Assembly (NCBI RefSeq): GCF_943914015.1
Contig: NZ_CALUAK010000013.1
Span: 1 to 33,632 of the forward strand
Direction of reading: 5' to 3'
Length of the DNA stretch: 33,632 nucleotides
From: an uncultured Corynebacterium sp.
Lineage (GTDB): Bacteria > Actinomycetota > Actinomycetes > Mycobacteriales > Mycobacteriaceae
Shown: positions 1 through 7,809 of the stretch, piece after piece
Position numbering within the stretch: the stretch's first letter is position 1
How the letters are laid out: every line of letters begins with the position of its first letter
Position numbers and translations under genes: made by a program
The notes under the pieces: generated by a model
The model's input: the letters and a program-made list of their open reading frames with translations, nothing else
Told to the model about the DNA's origin: nothing
The model's database searches: none

Positions 1-55
1 GATCAAACCCAATCAATTTTTCACCCCAGGTGTCCACATCCATGGGGTCGGGTCC
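1..55. mobile_element. Terminus of an IS3-family-like insertion sequence (left edge of window)
   Basis: The first 55 bases, read in reverse complement, start with ggacccgacccc and continue through tgtggacacctggggtg. They match, with about two mismatches, the IS end at 33334-33388 near the other edge of the window. Terminal inverted repeats of IS3-family elements commonly carry a C-rich block just inside the tip, as here. The body of the element lies left of base 1 and is not visible, so which end this is cannot be decided. The insertion truncates the small minus-strand gene that starts at 379. Confidence 0.75.
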
Positions 56-379
56 CCGTTCTCCATTGCCTGTCTTATTCTCATCTTCGCACCAAGCAGT
101 GACAGCACCTACTTCGTGAGCATCGCCAGGCATTTGTGAAGGTGCGTTCTTGTAAGTTAAGTTTAATCTTATGCGGTAAATTAAAGTTATATATTGTTCC
201 TTCTCTGCTTTTTCGCAACTCGGTACAACATCAACAGAAAATCCTCCACACTTGAGAAAATCAACCCGCCCTTTATACTTCTTATTTCCGGGCTCAGTCA
301 CGCCAATTCGGTATTCGGGGTTGTACTTGTACACCGCACGTAACATGCGGTGATTTTTCATATTGTGTTTGTGCTTCAT
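1..379 (-). pseudogene. Small hypothetical gene translationally coupled to the LGFP gene, cut by the IS
   Basis: An ATG at 379-377 overlaps the TGA stop of the LGFP-repeat gene (378-376) in an ATGA arrangement, a classic sign of translational coupling. The frame stays open through about 108 codons of native sequence and then runs without a stop into the IS terminus at 55-1, so the true 3' end is lost. The product starts MKHKHNMKNHRMLRAVYKY and is basic at its N terminus. It has three cysteines (in KCGGF, PSCEK and AWCED) and no clear signal peptide. I do not recognise the family. Its position makes it the fourth gene of the hydrolase-pentapeptide-LGFP operon. Confidence 0.6.
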
Positions 380-1650
380 TTTCTCGGCACCCAGCCGATT
401 TCCTTTCCCTCCTTTCTAGTATAGAAACCTCTGCGAACTATGAAATTACCTAACGCGGGTCCCCCTGCTTTCATTGTTGGCTCTATGTATACGAAGACCC
501 CGCTGGTAAGAGGAGGTAAAGCGCTCATCCGTGTTGGAGTGTCACTTTCAACAGAATCATTGGAATAAAATGATCGGTTGGTTTCCATGGTGCCTTTGAC
601 TACTCCGATTCCTTGGCTCATTCCGAGTATGACCCCTTTGGTGAAGTCTTGTTCGTAGCTGTCTTCGAGGGGTGTTGTTGAAGGTAGAGGATAGCCGAGG
701 TCCTCTGCCGTATTCCGAACACTGTGCCAGTACGCGTACGCCTGGCCAGTTAACTCCCTCGCACCAAGCACATTGTTCCACGCAATCATTCCCCCTGTGA
801 ACGGAACATAATGAAACACACCAGGAATTTCCGCCACCTCATCACTGACAGGAAAACCCAAACTACCCCCCTCTCGTCCTAAAGCCTGCCACACACGCTG
901 AGAGGCAAGAAACATAAACCTCGTCTGCCTATCAACCTCCCGCCACGAAATCGTGCCATTGGAAAAATTATTAAACCGAAATCCCGTCCCCGCACCCTGC
1001 TCATTAGTCATCGGCACACTAATAGGGTGATGCGACCCACCCATCGCATCATATTTGGCCTTAATATCTCCCCACACAGCACCACCGAACAGCGGATTAT
1101 AGTAATTATCCCCACCCTCAAACTGCTGATACTGCGTCGCAGGAACCCCCGTATCCTGCGGTTCCGATACTGGATACCCAAGCGCTCCTGATTCCCACCC
1201 GAGGGTTCCCCACTGACGCATCCCATCACGGGTGACAGCATGCGCCCCGGTACGTGGGTGCCAATAGATAAACCCTGCTACAAACTCCGTGCGTTTTCCC
1301 ACACCGTCCGGACCCGTCAACTCATCACTCAGCGGCATACCAAGCCACGAACCTCGTCCCCCGATAGCGTTATAATGCGCCAGAATTGCCCCACACACGG
1401 TTTTTTTAGTTTCAGCAAAAAAGTCGCAGCCGCCGTCCCGTACCGAATACACACTGGCCGGTATCACCGCAGTCTGCCGTGCATACTCCAACTCCACATC
1501 CGGGTGAGAGGCAACATACTCATCCAACAACTCATCCCCCGACGGATCAAACCGATCCACAACATAATCACCACCCCCCACCTCCCCAGACCCCACAGAC
1601 TCCACAGCAAACCCCCCAACAGGAAAAACCAAACACAACAAAACCACCAA
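376..1650 (-). CDS. Secreted LGFP-repeat protein
   Basis: The 424-residue product begins with a hydrophobic segment (VVLLCLVFPVGGFAV) that reads as a signal peptide or its core. At least five LGFP-type repeats follow, visible as SWLGMPLSDE, GALGYPVSEP, HPISVPMTNE, GSLGFPVSDE and EDLGYPLPST, spaced about 50 residues apart. LGFP repeats are found in corynebacterial and mycobacterial cell-envelope proteins, including a C-terminal repeat region of a mycolyltransferase, and are thought to anchor proteins to the wall. No catalytic domain is apparent. The start is uncertain. TTG at 1650 has no good Shine-Dalgarno, and the frame is open further upstream across the end of the pentapeptide-type gene (stop 1682-1680), which would add residues before the hydrophobic core. 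Third gene of a minus-strand operon. Confidence 0.85.
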   Translation of the reverse strand: MVVLLCLVFPVGGFAVESVGSGEVGGGDYVVDRFDPSGDELLDEYVASHPDVELEYARQTAVIPASVYSVRDGGCDFFAETKKTVCGAILAHYNAIGGRGSWLGMPLSDELTGPDGVGKRTEFVAGFIYWHPRTGAHAVTRDGMRQWGTLGWESGALGYPVSEPQDTGVPATQYQQFEGGDNYYNPLFGGAVWGDIKAKYDAMGGSHHPISVPMTNEQGAGTGFRFNNFSNGTISWREVDRQTRFMFLASQRVWQALGREGGSLGFPVSDEVAEIPGVFHYVPFTGGMIAWNNVLGARELTGQAYAYWHSVRNTAEDLGYPLPSTTPLEDSYEQDFTKGVILGMSQGIGVVKGTMETNRSFYSNDSVESDTPTRMSALPPLTSGVFVYIEPTMKAGGPALGNFIVRRGFYTRKEGKEIGWVPRK

Positions 1651-1679
1651 AAATAGAACTGAAAGTGGAAGTGAAATAT

Positions 1680-2417
1680 TTATCGATCCCTGTAGCTCGG
1701 GATGACGCTGGGGTTTACAGGCATATAAATAGAATCACATAGGTAGCTTTCTCCCTTTTCGCTTCGCCCCAAGCACTCGGAGTACTCGGGAGGATAAAAC
1801 TTGCAGTTAGTTACTGAGTCATACACACAGTTAGTGAAAGTGCAATCGGTAAAAAAACAATCACTAAGAGCCGGAAAGTGCACGTCCGTGAAGGTGCAGC
1901 TGTAAAAATGGCACTCTTTAAGGCGAGAATCTGCGAAATTAATGGTTGCGAAGGTAGATCCTTGAACACGACAGTCTTTGAACTCGGTCCGGGCGAAGTG
2001 GCAATTTTCCATGAGTGTTGTGGAGACCTGGATGTGGCGACAAGCTAGATCAGCGGCGTGGAAATCAGTTATATCACAAGCGGTCAGGCCAGTGTAACGG
2101 AGGAAAACATAGGAAAAACGCCAGGGTACGGTCCTAAAATGGTCAGCGCCTGGCGCGCACCAATAAAGCTCGTCGGTATCGGGGCGAACAGTTAGTCGCC
2201 TTGTTAGGGCACTAAGTATTTCATTTGGGCCGATTTCCCAGCTGTATGTGGTCATTCGTGGCGAATCGATTGGTAGCCCGCAGGCGTAGTCGCACAAGCG
2301 CGCAGCGATAGGATCAAATTCTCTTGAATCAGTCAATGAGAGCTCGTCAGCACGGTAGAGCAGCTCGTATGCAGTAGTAAGCTGCTCTAGCGCAGAGATT
2401 GCTTGGAGTCCACTCAT
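1680..2417 (-). CDS. Pentapeptide-repeat-like protein (F-x-x-C type)
   Basis: A 245-residue protein starting MSGLQAISALEQL, ten bases after the hydrolase stop. The C-terminal half carries degenerate five-residue periodicity with repeated phenylalanine/cysteine positions (ENCHFARTEF, KECHFYSCTF, DCFFTDCTF), as in the right-handed quadrilateral beta-helix of pentapeptide-repeat proteins. The N-terminal third is helical, with an LEQLTxAYELLY motif shared with the frameshifted gene at 12199-12967. Both genes also share an (P)PEYSEC motif near the C terminus. There is no signal peptide or membrane segment, so it is probably cytoplasmic. Function unknown: pentapeptide proteins can mimic DNA or act as scaffolds, but nothing here fixes the role. 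It lies between a hydrolase and a secreted LGFP protein in one operon. Confidence 0.8.
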   Translation of the reverse strand: MSGLQAISALEQLTTAYELLYRADELSLTDSREFDPIAARLCDYACGLPIDSPRMTTYSWEIGPNEILSALTRRLTVRPDTDELYWCAPGADHFRTVPWRFSYVFLRYTGLTACDITDFHAADLACRHIQVSTTLMENCHFARTEFKDCRVQGSTFATINFADSRLKECHFYSCTFTDVHFPALSDCFFTDCTFTNCVYDSVTNCKFYPPEYSECLGRSEKGESYLCDSIYMPVNPSVIPSYRDR

Positions 2418-2427
2418 ATTCTTAACT

Positions 2428-3048
2428 CTAGTGCGCGAAGCACGTAATCGGTGCATGTTGGGGGCAGCGGGGCAGGACAGTGAGGCGACCCAGGCGGCAC
2501 AGGGTGTACGGCACGGTGCGATCCGTGCGGGAAGTAAGGGAGTACACCGTGACGTTATCGGGAACGGTGCGGGGGAAGTGCTGACAAGCGAGATCACGAT
2601 GGGAGGCGCCACCGATGTAGATGCGGTTGGGCTGGCCGAACCACGGGGCACCGAGTCCCACGATGCGGCGCACGCGACCGGAAAGCTCCGGGCGGCGAGC
2701 GACCTCGAGGCCGACGAGCCCGCCGAACGAGTGCCCCACGATGTCGATCTCTTTGTAGCCAGCCACGGTTTCTACCAGCTCGTCCACGCACTCGGTGACC
2801 GGTGCCGAGCCGTGCTTGCCGTAGGACGGCGCCACAAACGCGATGCCACGGCGAGCAAGCGCAAGGCTTAGCCGCCGGAACACTCGCGGCGTGGAATTGG
2901 TGCCGTGCAACAGCACCACCACCGGGCGGTACGTCACCTGCGGGGAGGGGGCAAGGGGCCTGCGAGGAAGGTAGGCGAGGACGTTGAGGAGAGCGATCAT
3001 GGGATGCGCAGCGGGCTTAGAAGTGCGCCCAGCGCGCGTGAATTCCAC
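2428..3048 (-). CDS. Alpha/beta-hydrolase, lipase/esterase-like
   Basis: A 206-residue protein with an alpha/beta-hydrolase core. VVVLLHGT (about residues 43-50) supplies the oxyanion His-Gly, GHSFGG (105-110) the nucleophile elbow with Ser107, SRTDRTVP the likely acidic residue (Asp176), and PQHAP near the C terminus the likely His198. This matches actinobacterial secreted lipases and esterases (triacylglycerol lipase-like). I used the GTG at 3048. An ATG at 3000 (MIALLNVLAYLPRR) is an equally good start and would leave a short hydrophobic N terminus. First gene of the four-gene minus-strand operon, ten bases upstream of the pentapeptide-type gene. Substrate unknown; co-transcription with a cell-wall protein suggests an envelope lipid or ester, which is inference. 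Confidence 0.82.
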   Translation of the reverse strand: MEFTRAGRTSKPAAHPMIALLNVLAYLPRRPLAPSPQVTYRPVVVLLHGTNSTPRVFRRLSLALARRGIAFVAPSYGKHGSAPVTECVDELVETVAGYKEIDIVGHSFGGLVGLEVARRPELSGRVRRIVGLGAPWFGQPNRIYIGGASHRDLACQHFPRTVPDNVTVYSLTSRTDRTVPYTLCRLGRLTVLPRCPQHAPITCFAH

Positions 3049-3102
3049 ATCATGAATGCCAGTTTACACCTGAGGAAACCCTGCGACCAGCAGTTTTATC
3101 AA

Positions 3103-3249
3103 TGAGGAAAGTGAAAGTGTTCCTCAGGCACGGTGAGGCTCACCCCAGCTAATGCGGTGATGTCGCCGAAGGCGCGGGAACATTCACCCTGACGGTTGAG
3201 GGCATGACCGCACCGCAGTTTGGCGGCAGCACGAGCGACGCAGACCATC
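3103..3249 (-). pseudogene. Fragment resembling the N terminus of MetN
   Basis: The minus strand of about 3125-3180 reads SRAFGDITALAGVSLTVPE, almost identical to residues 12-30 of the MetN protein encoded at 6831-7805 (SRAFGDVTALDGVSLTVPE). The nucleotide sequences also match over most of about 52 bases. The similarity stops just before Walker A, so no ATPase could be made. The fragment lies in a 48-codon open frame (ATG at 3249, TGA near 3103) whose remaining residues do not resemble MetN. It may be a remnant of a duplicated methionine-transporter gene, or a recurring short ORF that happens to contain this piece. Confidence 0.55.
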
Positions 3250-3259
3250 ACACTAAACA

Positions 3260-3438
3260 TCGCTGGTCTTCTCGGCTGCCAGGAAGGAGGGCTCTATCGC
3301 CGGCGTGCTAGCCTTGCCCGCACTTCTGGCGGGCGGCGGCAACATTGTGATGAACCCGGACATCCTGGCGTCGGTGCTGCCGCGGTCGCCTAAAATCCCA
3401 CGTGGTGAGTTTTCTAGTCCATTAGGTGGCACCATTTG
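3260..3438 (+). pseudogene. Possible C-terminal gene remnant upstream of the FAH-family gene
   Basis: The plus strand from about 3260 reads without stops to TGA at 3436-3438, giving a plausible hydrophobic peptide (AGVLALPALLAGGG followed by NIVMNPDILASVLPRSP). No start codon or upstream domain accompanies it, and the frame is not continuous with anything to the left. It could be the tail of a membrane or transport protein lost by rearrangement. I cannot name the family. Confidence 0.25.
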
Positions 3439-3471
3439 AGGAATTTTCCAACCGGTGGCTCGGGCGTGAAC

Positions 3472-3484
3472 TATAGTTCCGTTA
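3472..3484 (+). promoter_or_regulatory. Putative leaderless promoter -10 box for the FAH-family gene
   Basis: TATAGT at 3472-3477 lies six bases from the ATG at 3484, placing the expected transcription start at the start codon. No Shine-Dalgarno is present. The -35 region is weak. Leaderless mRNAs are common in corynebacteria. Confidence 0.4.
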
Positions 3485-4281
3485 TGCGTTACGCCAGAAT
3501 TGCAACCCCAGAGGCTATGACCTTCGCCGTCGTCGAGGGCGACGGCGAGGATATAAAGTTCAAAGCCATTTCCAACCACCCCTTCGAAGCCCCCGAGTAC
3601 ACGGGCAGGGAATATGGACCCGACGAGGTACGCCTGCTCGCCCCGATGCTCCCCTCCAAGATCCTCCTCATCGGCCGCAACTACGCTGACCACGTCCAGG
3701 AGGTCTTCAACCAGTCCGCGTCGACCCTCCCGCCGACGCTGTTCATGAAGCCCCCGACATCCATCATCGGACCGGGCGCTGCCATCAAGATTCCTGACTT
3801 CGCGCAGAAGGTCGAGTTCGAGGGCGAGATCGCTCTCGTCATCTCCAAGCCCTGCAAGAACGTGAAGAAGGAAAACTGGCGCGACGTTGTCCTTGGCCTG
3901 ACCATCGTCAACGATGTTTCAGACCGCAACCTCCAGTTCGCCGAGGGCCAGTGGACCCGCGGCAAGGGCATCGACACCTTCTGCCCCATGGGTCCCTGGA
4001 TCGACACCGACCTCGATGCCTACAACCTTGCCGATACAAAGATCAAAGGCCACCTCACCCACGATGGCGAGACCACCACCTGGCAGGATTCCTCCACCAA
4101 CCAGATGATCTGGGACTTCGGCGAGATCATCGAATACATCTCCGGCTCCATCACCCTCTTGCCTGGCGATGTCATCTCCACCGGCTCACCCGCCGGCACC
4201 AAGCGCATGCTCCCCGGCGACACCATCGCCATCGAGGTCGAAGGCCTCGGCACCCTCCGCAACACGGTCACCGAGGCCTAG
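3484..4281 (+). CDS. Fumarylacetoacetate hydrolase-fold protein, likely oxaloacetate decarboxylase type
   Basis: A 265-residue FAH-superfamily enzyme. Signature elements are LLIGRNYADH (about 61-70), the divalent-metal ligands in KVEFEGEIALVI (Glu111, Glu113) and VNDVSDR (Asp144), then GKGIDTFCPMGPW and the C-terminal LLPGDVISTGSPAGT loop. The C. glutamicum protein Cg1458 (Odx), of about this length, is a soluble oxaloacetate decarboxylase of this fold. Other members are acylpyruvases or isomerases of aromatic catabolism, so the substrate is not fixed by sequence. I chose ATG 3484 rather than upstream candidates: conservation begins at MRYARIA, and a TATAGT -10-like box at 3472-3477 lies six bases before it, suggesting a leaderless transcript. 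It stands alone, followed by a stem-loop at 4422-4449. Confidence 0.87.
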   Translation: MRYARIATPEAMTFAVVEGDGEDIKFKAISNHPFEAPEYTGREYGPDEVRLLAPMLPSKILLIGRNYADHVQEVFNQSASTLPPTLFMKPPTSIIGPGAAIKIPDFAQKVEFEGEIALVISKPCKNVKKENWRDVVLGLTIVNDVSDRNLQFAEGQWTRGKGIDTFCPMGPWIDTDLDAYNLADTKIKGHLTHDGETTTWQDSSTNQMIWDFGEIIEYISGSITLLPGDVISTGSPAGTKRMLPGDTIAIEVEGLGTLRNTVTEA

Positions 4282-4421
4282 GCCATTCTCGGACAAACCG
4301 TACCGGGCTTTGCAGCATATCTACTGGCTGAAGACCCCTAGTCCTTAACAAAGATCCTGGTATCCGTTGTTCAATGGGCTGGCGATAGGCTACCGAGTGT
4401 GCACCCGTCACTGCTCAAACA

Positions 4422-4449
4422 ACACCGCGATGCATGAACATCGCGGTGT
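4422..4449. terminator. Stem-loop between convergent genes, possible bidirectional terminator
   Basis: acaccgcgatg (4422-4432) and catcgcggtgt (4439-4449) form a perfect 11-bp stem with a six-base loop. It sits between the plus-strand FAH-family gene (ends 4281) and the minus-strand gene ending at 4520. There is no long T-run on either side. Confidence 0.5.
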
Positions 4450-4519
4450 CTGGGGCCGGAATCGCGGGCTGTCGCGGCAACCCGTCAAGGTTCTCTAGCA
4501 TGTACAGCTCCAGGACTCG

Positions 4520-5131
4520 TCAGTCAACGATGCTCTTTCGGCTATCGATTGAAACCTTCTGCCAATGTGCGTTTTCTTCGGTAATGAAACTAATTAGAGC
4601 AGCGGTTTCCATAAGACCCCATGAGCTAGAAGTTAAATTGTTCCCATCGGTGTCGAAAAGATGGGGAATCCTATGTGAAGCTTTTCGGGCGAGTTCGGAC
4701 GAAAACGGCGACACTGTCAAATCCCACGTCGCATATCTTTCTATCCGGTTAAAGAAATTTCCCCACCAGCAAGCTGGCACCGAACCGGAATTGTCTCCCG
4801 GATGCAATTCCACTGTGATCCGTGATGGCGTTACCGGTTTGTATGCCTTTTTTAAACTAATCTGTATTGCCAGCATGATTGATGGTAGAAAGGTCGCAAC
4901 GGGAGCTGAGCTCTCGTCTGCGGAGTAGATCCCGAACACAAGAGTGTCTACTTGGCCATTGCCTAGAATTTCACTATCGTTGCTTTCCCCAACGAACCAA
5001 GGGGAAAGTGCAGCCCCCGACATGATAGATGCAGTGGAGTTAATCAGGCTCCAGAGGTCTTCTGCGTCGTCCGAATCCCGAAGCGGTCCGAATGGATTAA
5101 TGCTCCATGTTCCGGTGAGAGACAGAATCAT
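4520..5131 (-). CDS. Hypothetical intracellular protein of the duplicated 'WWGNFF' family
   Basis: A 203-residue soluble protein with no signal peptide or membrane segment. It has conserved blocks GTWSINPFGP, MSGAALSPWFVGESND, PSRITVELHPGDN, WWGNFFNRI, TWDLTVSPFS and SSSWGLMETAALI. All are shared with the frameshifted paralogue at 9470-10013. I do not recognise a known domain. It is tryptophan-rich and acidic, a composition seen in immunity-type proteins among others. It begins 21 bases after the stop of a secreted four-cysteine protein and is probably co-transcribed with it, so the pair has the layout of an exported effector and a cytoplasmic partner. That reading is inference from layout only. 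Confidence 0.75.
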   Translation of the reverse strand: MILSLTGTWSINPFGPLRDSDDAEDLWSLINSTASIMSGAALSPWFVGESNDSEILGNGQVDTLVFGIYSADESSAPVATFLPSIMLAIQISLKKAYKPVTPSRITVELHPGDNSGSVPACWWGNFFNRIERYATWDLTVSPFSSELARKASHRIPHLFDTDGNNLTSSSWGLMETAALISFITEENAHWQKVSIDSRKSIVD

Positions 5132-5152
5132 CGCTAACCACCGATGCCAATG

Positions 5153-5710
5153 CTAAACGCCACAATTAACCCAGTTTTCCTTATAGGCCTTCATTGGAGG
5201 ATCAATGGCTCCCAAAATATCCACATCCACAACATTTCTATATAGCGTCCTAGTAAAGTTGCTGCACTGAGCTCGGGCATTAGATCGCTTCCCTCGACCG
5301 CACCCCTGCGGAACGGTGACTGGTTGTCCCGTGGCTACCCTTTCCCAGTTTCCATTGGCATTCTTTCGCTCAATCCAATTTTTCACAATGGCTTGTCCTC
5401 CGAGGGGGCCACCGGTGTAGCAACCGTGAGCTGACACTGTTCCTTGGGAAAAATGTGGGTTATCCGCAACCATTACAAATGGTCCTATACTTCCACCAGC
5501 TCGTTCTTCGAAACTTTCTGCATCATCATCCGGATTTTGCTCAATTCTCCATAGACCAGGAACATGAGCAGCGTCGGCGGACGAGGCATCCAAAGTTGAC
5601 ATCGGCACCTGTTCGGTGGATTGAGCCATAGCCGGTACGGGAATTGTGATGGTGAGCGATATAGTCACTGAAGCTGCCACCAACGCTACATTCCGGGGAG
5701 TGATTTTCAT
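5153..5710 (-). CDS. Secreted hypothetical protein with four cysteines
   Basis: A 185-residue protein with a clear signal peptide (MKITPRNVALVAASVTISL..., AMA-QS cleavage site near residue 29). The mature part of about 155 residues carries four cysteines (HGCYTG, QGCGRG, AQCSNF, VNCGV), which could form two disulfides after export. There are no recognisable domains. The start is well supported: GGAAG lies six to ten bases before ATG 5710-5708. First gene of a two-gene minus-strand unit with the 4520-5131 gene. The second copy of that partner, at 9470-10013, lacks this secreted gene. Function unknown; enzyme inhibitor, toxin or envelope protein are all open. Confidence 0.78.
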   Translation of the reverse strand: MKITPRNVALVAASVTISLTITIPVPAMAQSTEQVPMSTLDASSADAAHVPGLWRIEQNPDDDAESFEERAGGSIGPFVMVADNPHFSQGTVSAHGCYTGGPLGGQAIVKNWIERKNANGNWERVATGQPVTVPQGCGRGKRSNARAQCSNFTRTLYRNVVDVDILGAIDPPMKAYKENWVNCGV

Positions 5711-6174
5711 ATTTCTTCCGATCCCTTTGTATGTAAGTCAGTTCAATCGTAGCAGAAAGTAAAGGTATTTCCTGTGGTAAACAGATCGATGTTTTATAAA
5801 GGAGAACCTGTATAACGATTCGTAGCTTACAAGCCTTGGATCCCCTGCCCTGGAAAGGCGTATGAGTGAGCACTAGCGGTGGTTTCGGGGTTGTGGGCCT
5901 TGGTATGTACCCTGCAATCGCACTGCTAAAACGGTACAGGAAGCCACCGTACACGACGAACCACACGTACGCTGGTGCGAGTCCAGAACCGCACTCGATA
6001 TGCCCTCCGCAGCATGACCCCACCCCGTCGCCGCATCCCCTTCTTAGCAAAAAGTATTGGCCTGCTGGTCTACACCAAGAGTTGTGGAACGCTCTGGAAG
6101 TCAAGCCTGCTACCCGGAGTCGCGGAACTTTTCGGCTACGCGATCTCCACGGCTCCGGGCACCGCAGAACGGCA
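5711..6174. other. Intergenic stretch without a supported gene
   Basis: Between the secreted-protein start (5710) and the metI stop (6175) I see no coding region that I can support. An open frame at 5975-6217 (+) contains a hydrophobic stretch but overlaps metI and resembles nothing I know. The promoter of the 5710 gene should lie at the left edge. Confidence 0.5.
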
Positions 6175-6834
6175 CTACCCCCTGGCCCTCCTGCTCAGCC
6201 AGTTGCCCAGGGACTGAATGCCCTGCACCACAACGATGAGGATGACCACGGTAACCACCATGGCGACAGTGTCGAACTGCTGGTAGCCGTAGCTCAGCGC
6301 GAGGTCGCCCACGCCGCCACCGCCGACGTACCCGGCCATAGCGGTGGCGGAGATGAGTCCCACCGTCGACGTGGTCAGCGCGAGGATGATGGAGGGCTTG
6401 GCCTCCGGCAGGATGAAGTAGCGGATTGTCTGCCACAAGGTGGCGCCCATGGAGTCTGCGGCCTCGATGATGCCGGCGTCCACCTCGAGCAGGGATTGCT
6501 CGATGAGGCGGGCGACAAACGGCGCAATATAGATGGTCAGGGGCACCAGCGCCGCTGTCGTGCCGATCGATGTCCCGGTGATGAGCCTGGTGAACGGCAC
6601 AATCGCCACCATGAGGATGACGAACGGCAGCGAACGCAAAATGTTCACGATCACGTTGACCACCTGGTACACGACGGGCTGTGGCCGCAGGCCGCCGGGC
6701 CGCGTGATGACCATCATCAAGGCCAGCGGGATGCCGATGAGCGCGCCGATGAACAGGGAAATGCCCACCATGTAGATGGTTTCGGCACCTGCCGAAAGGT
6801 ACATATCGGTGGTGACGCGTGTATCTAGGTTCAT
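6175..6834 (-). CDS. metI: Methionine ABC transporter permease
   Basis: A 219-residue inner-membrane protein with the five- to six-helix pattern of MetI/YaeE permeases. The cytoplasmic EAA-like coupling loop is visible as DAGIIEAADSMGATLWQTIRYFILPEAKP (about residues 130-160 in two parts), followed by GGGGVGDLALSYGYQQFD, typical of the family. It forms the membrane channel for methionine uptake with MetN and MetQ. Its ATG (6834-6832) overlaps the metN stop in an ATGA junction, so it is coupled to metN. Last gene of metQNI. Confidence 0.93.
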   Translation of the reverse strand: MNLDTRVTTDMYLSAGAETIYMVGISLFIGALIGIPLALMMVITRPGGLRPQPVVYQVVNVIVNILRSLPFVILMVAIVPFTRLITGTSIGTTAALVPLTIYIAPFVARLIEQSLLEVDAGIIEAADSMGATLWQTIRYFILPEAKPSIILALTTSTVGLISATAMAGYVGGGGVGDLALSYGYQQFDTVAMVVTVVILIVVVQGIQSLGNWLSRRARG

Positions 6835-7805
6835 CGAATTACCTCCACTGCTAGTCCGTCCGTATTCCTCAACGACGCGATTGCGTCAGCGATCGCGCTG
6901 CCGTCCAACCCAATCACCATCGACCCGACGGTCGTGCGCCGCAGCGGCAGGTCATTGGCCTGCAGCAGCCGGGCGCGCACGCCGTGCGTCTCCAGGTCGT
7001 GCAGCACGGTCTGCCCGGCACCACCCCGGTGGACGACGCGAATGATGGAGTCGGCCTCAGCCTGCAGGTGCGTCTCAGGCACGGTCGTCGCCACGAAACG
7101 CTTGGTCAGCTCCTGTTGCGGGGCGCTGAACACATCCTCGACGGGGCCAGTCTCAATCAGCTTTCCGTGTTCGAGGACGGCAACGTTGTCAGCGATGCGG
7201 GCGATGACGTCCATCTGGTGCGTGATGATGAGAATGGTGATGCCGAGTTGCTCGTTGATCTGCGTGAGCAGGTCAAAAATCTGCTCGGTGGTCATGGGGT
7301 CGAGCGCGCTGGTCGGCTCGTCGCACAGCAGAATCCGCGGTCGTGTGACGAGTGCCCGCGCGATGCCGACGCGTTGCCGTTGCCCGCCGGACAGTTCGCG
7401 TGGCTTGGCGTCGGCCTTGTCGCCGAGCCCGACGAGCTCAAGCGCGTCGTTTACCCGCCGCGCATCGCGCGTCCCCTCCAAGGTGAGGGGCATCGCGACG
7501 TTCTCCGCGACGGTCTTTGACCCCAGCAGGTTGTACTGCTGGAAGATCATCCCCACTTGTCTGCGCAGACCTCGTAGGTCCGCCGTCCCGAGTGAAGCGG
7601 GCTCCACTCCGAGGGTGGTCCCCGTGCCCCCGGTCGGCGTCTCCAGTCCATTAACAGTGCGAAGCAACGTCGACTTGCCGGCACCCGAGGTTCCCACGAC
7701 ACCAAAGATGGAGCCCTCGGGCACGGTGAGGCTCACGCCGTCAAGGGCGGTGACGTCGCCGAAGGCGCGGGAGACGTTGTCAAAAATTACAGCGGATTCT
7801 GCCAT
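6831..7805 (-). CDS. metN: Methionine ABC transporter ATP-binding protein
   Basis: A 324-residue ABC ATPase. Walker A GTSGAGKST is at 38-46, Q-loop FQQYNLL around 88-94, signature LSGGQRQR at 138-145, Walker B ILLCDEPTSALD at 158-169, and switch histidine in IITHQMD (about 196). The roughly 80-residue C-terminal extension (VHRGGAGQTVLHDLETHGVR...) corresponds to the NIL/ACT-like domain, which in MetN binds methionine and gives trans-inhibition. It energises methionine import. It starts four bases after metQ and overlaps metI by four bases. A fragment of its N terminus recurs at about 3125-3180. Confidence 0.95.
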   Translation of the reverse strand: MAESAVIFDNVSRAFGDVTALDGVSLTVPEGSIFGVVGTSGAGKSTLLRTVNGLETPTGGTGTTLGVEPASLGTADLRGLRRQVGMIFQQYNLLGSKTVAENVAMPLTLEGTRDARRVNDALELVGLGDKADAKPRELSGGQRQRVGIARALVTRPRILLCDEPTSALDPMTTEQIFDLLTQINEQLGITILIITHQMDVIARIADNVAVLEHGKLIETGPVEDVFSAPQQELTKRFVATTVPETHLQAEADSIIRVVHRGGAGQTVLHDLETHGVRARLLQANDLPLRRTTVGSMVIGLDGSAIADAIASLRNTDGLAVEVIR

Positions 7806-7809
7806 CGGT

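Noticed and set aside
5975..6217. Possible small membrane protein on the plus strand
   Set aside because: It overlaps the metI end, has no ribosome-binding site, and resembles nothing recognisable.
5866..6828. Long plus-strand open frame over metI
   Set aside because: It is antisense to metI, His/Asp-rich with shadow composition and no homology.
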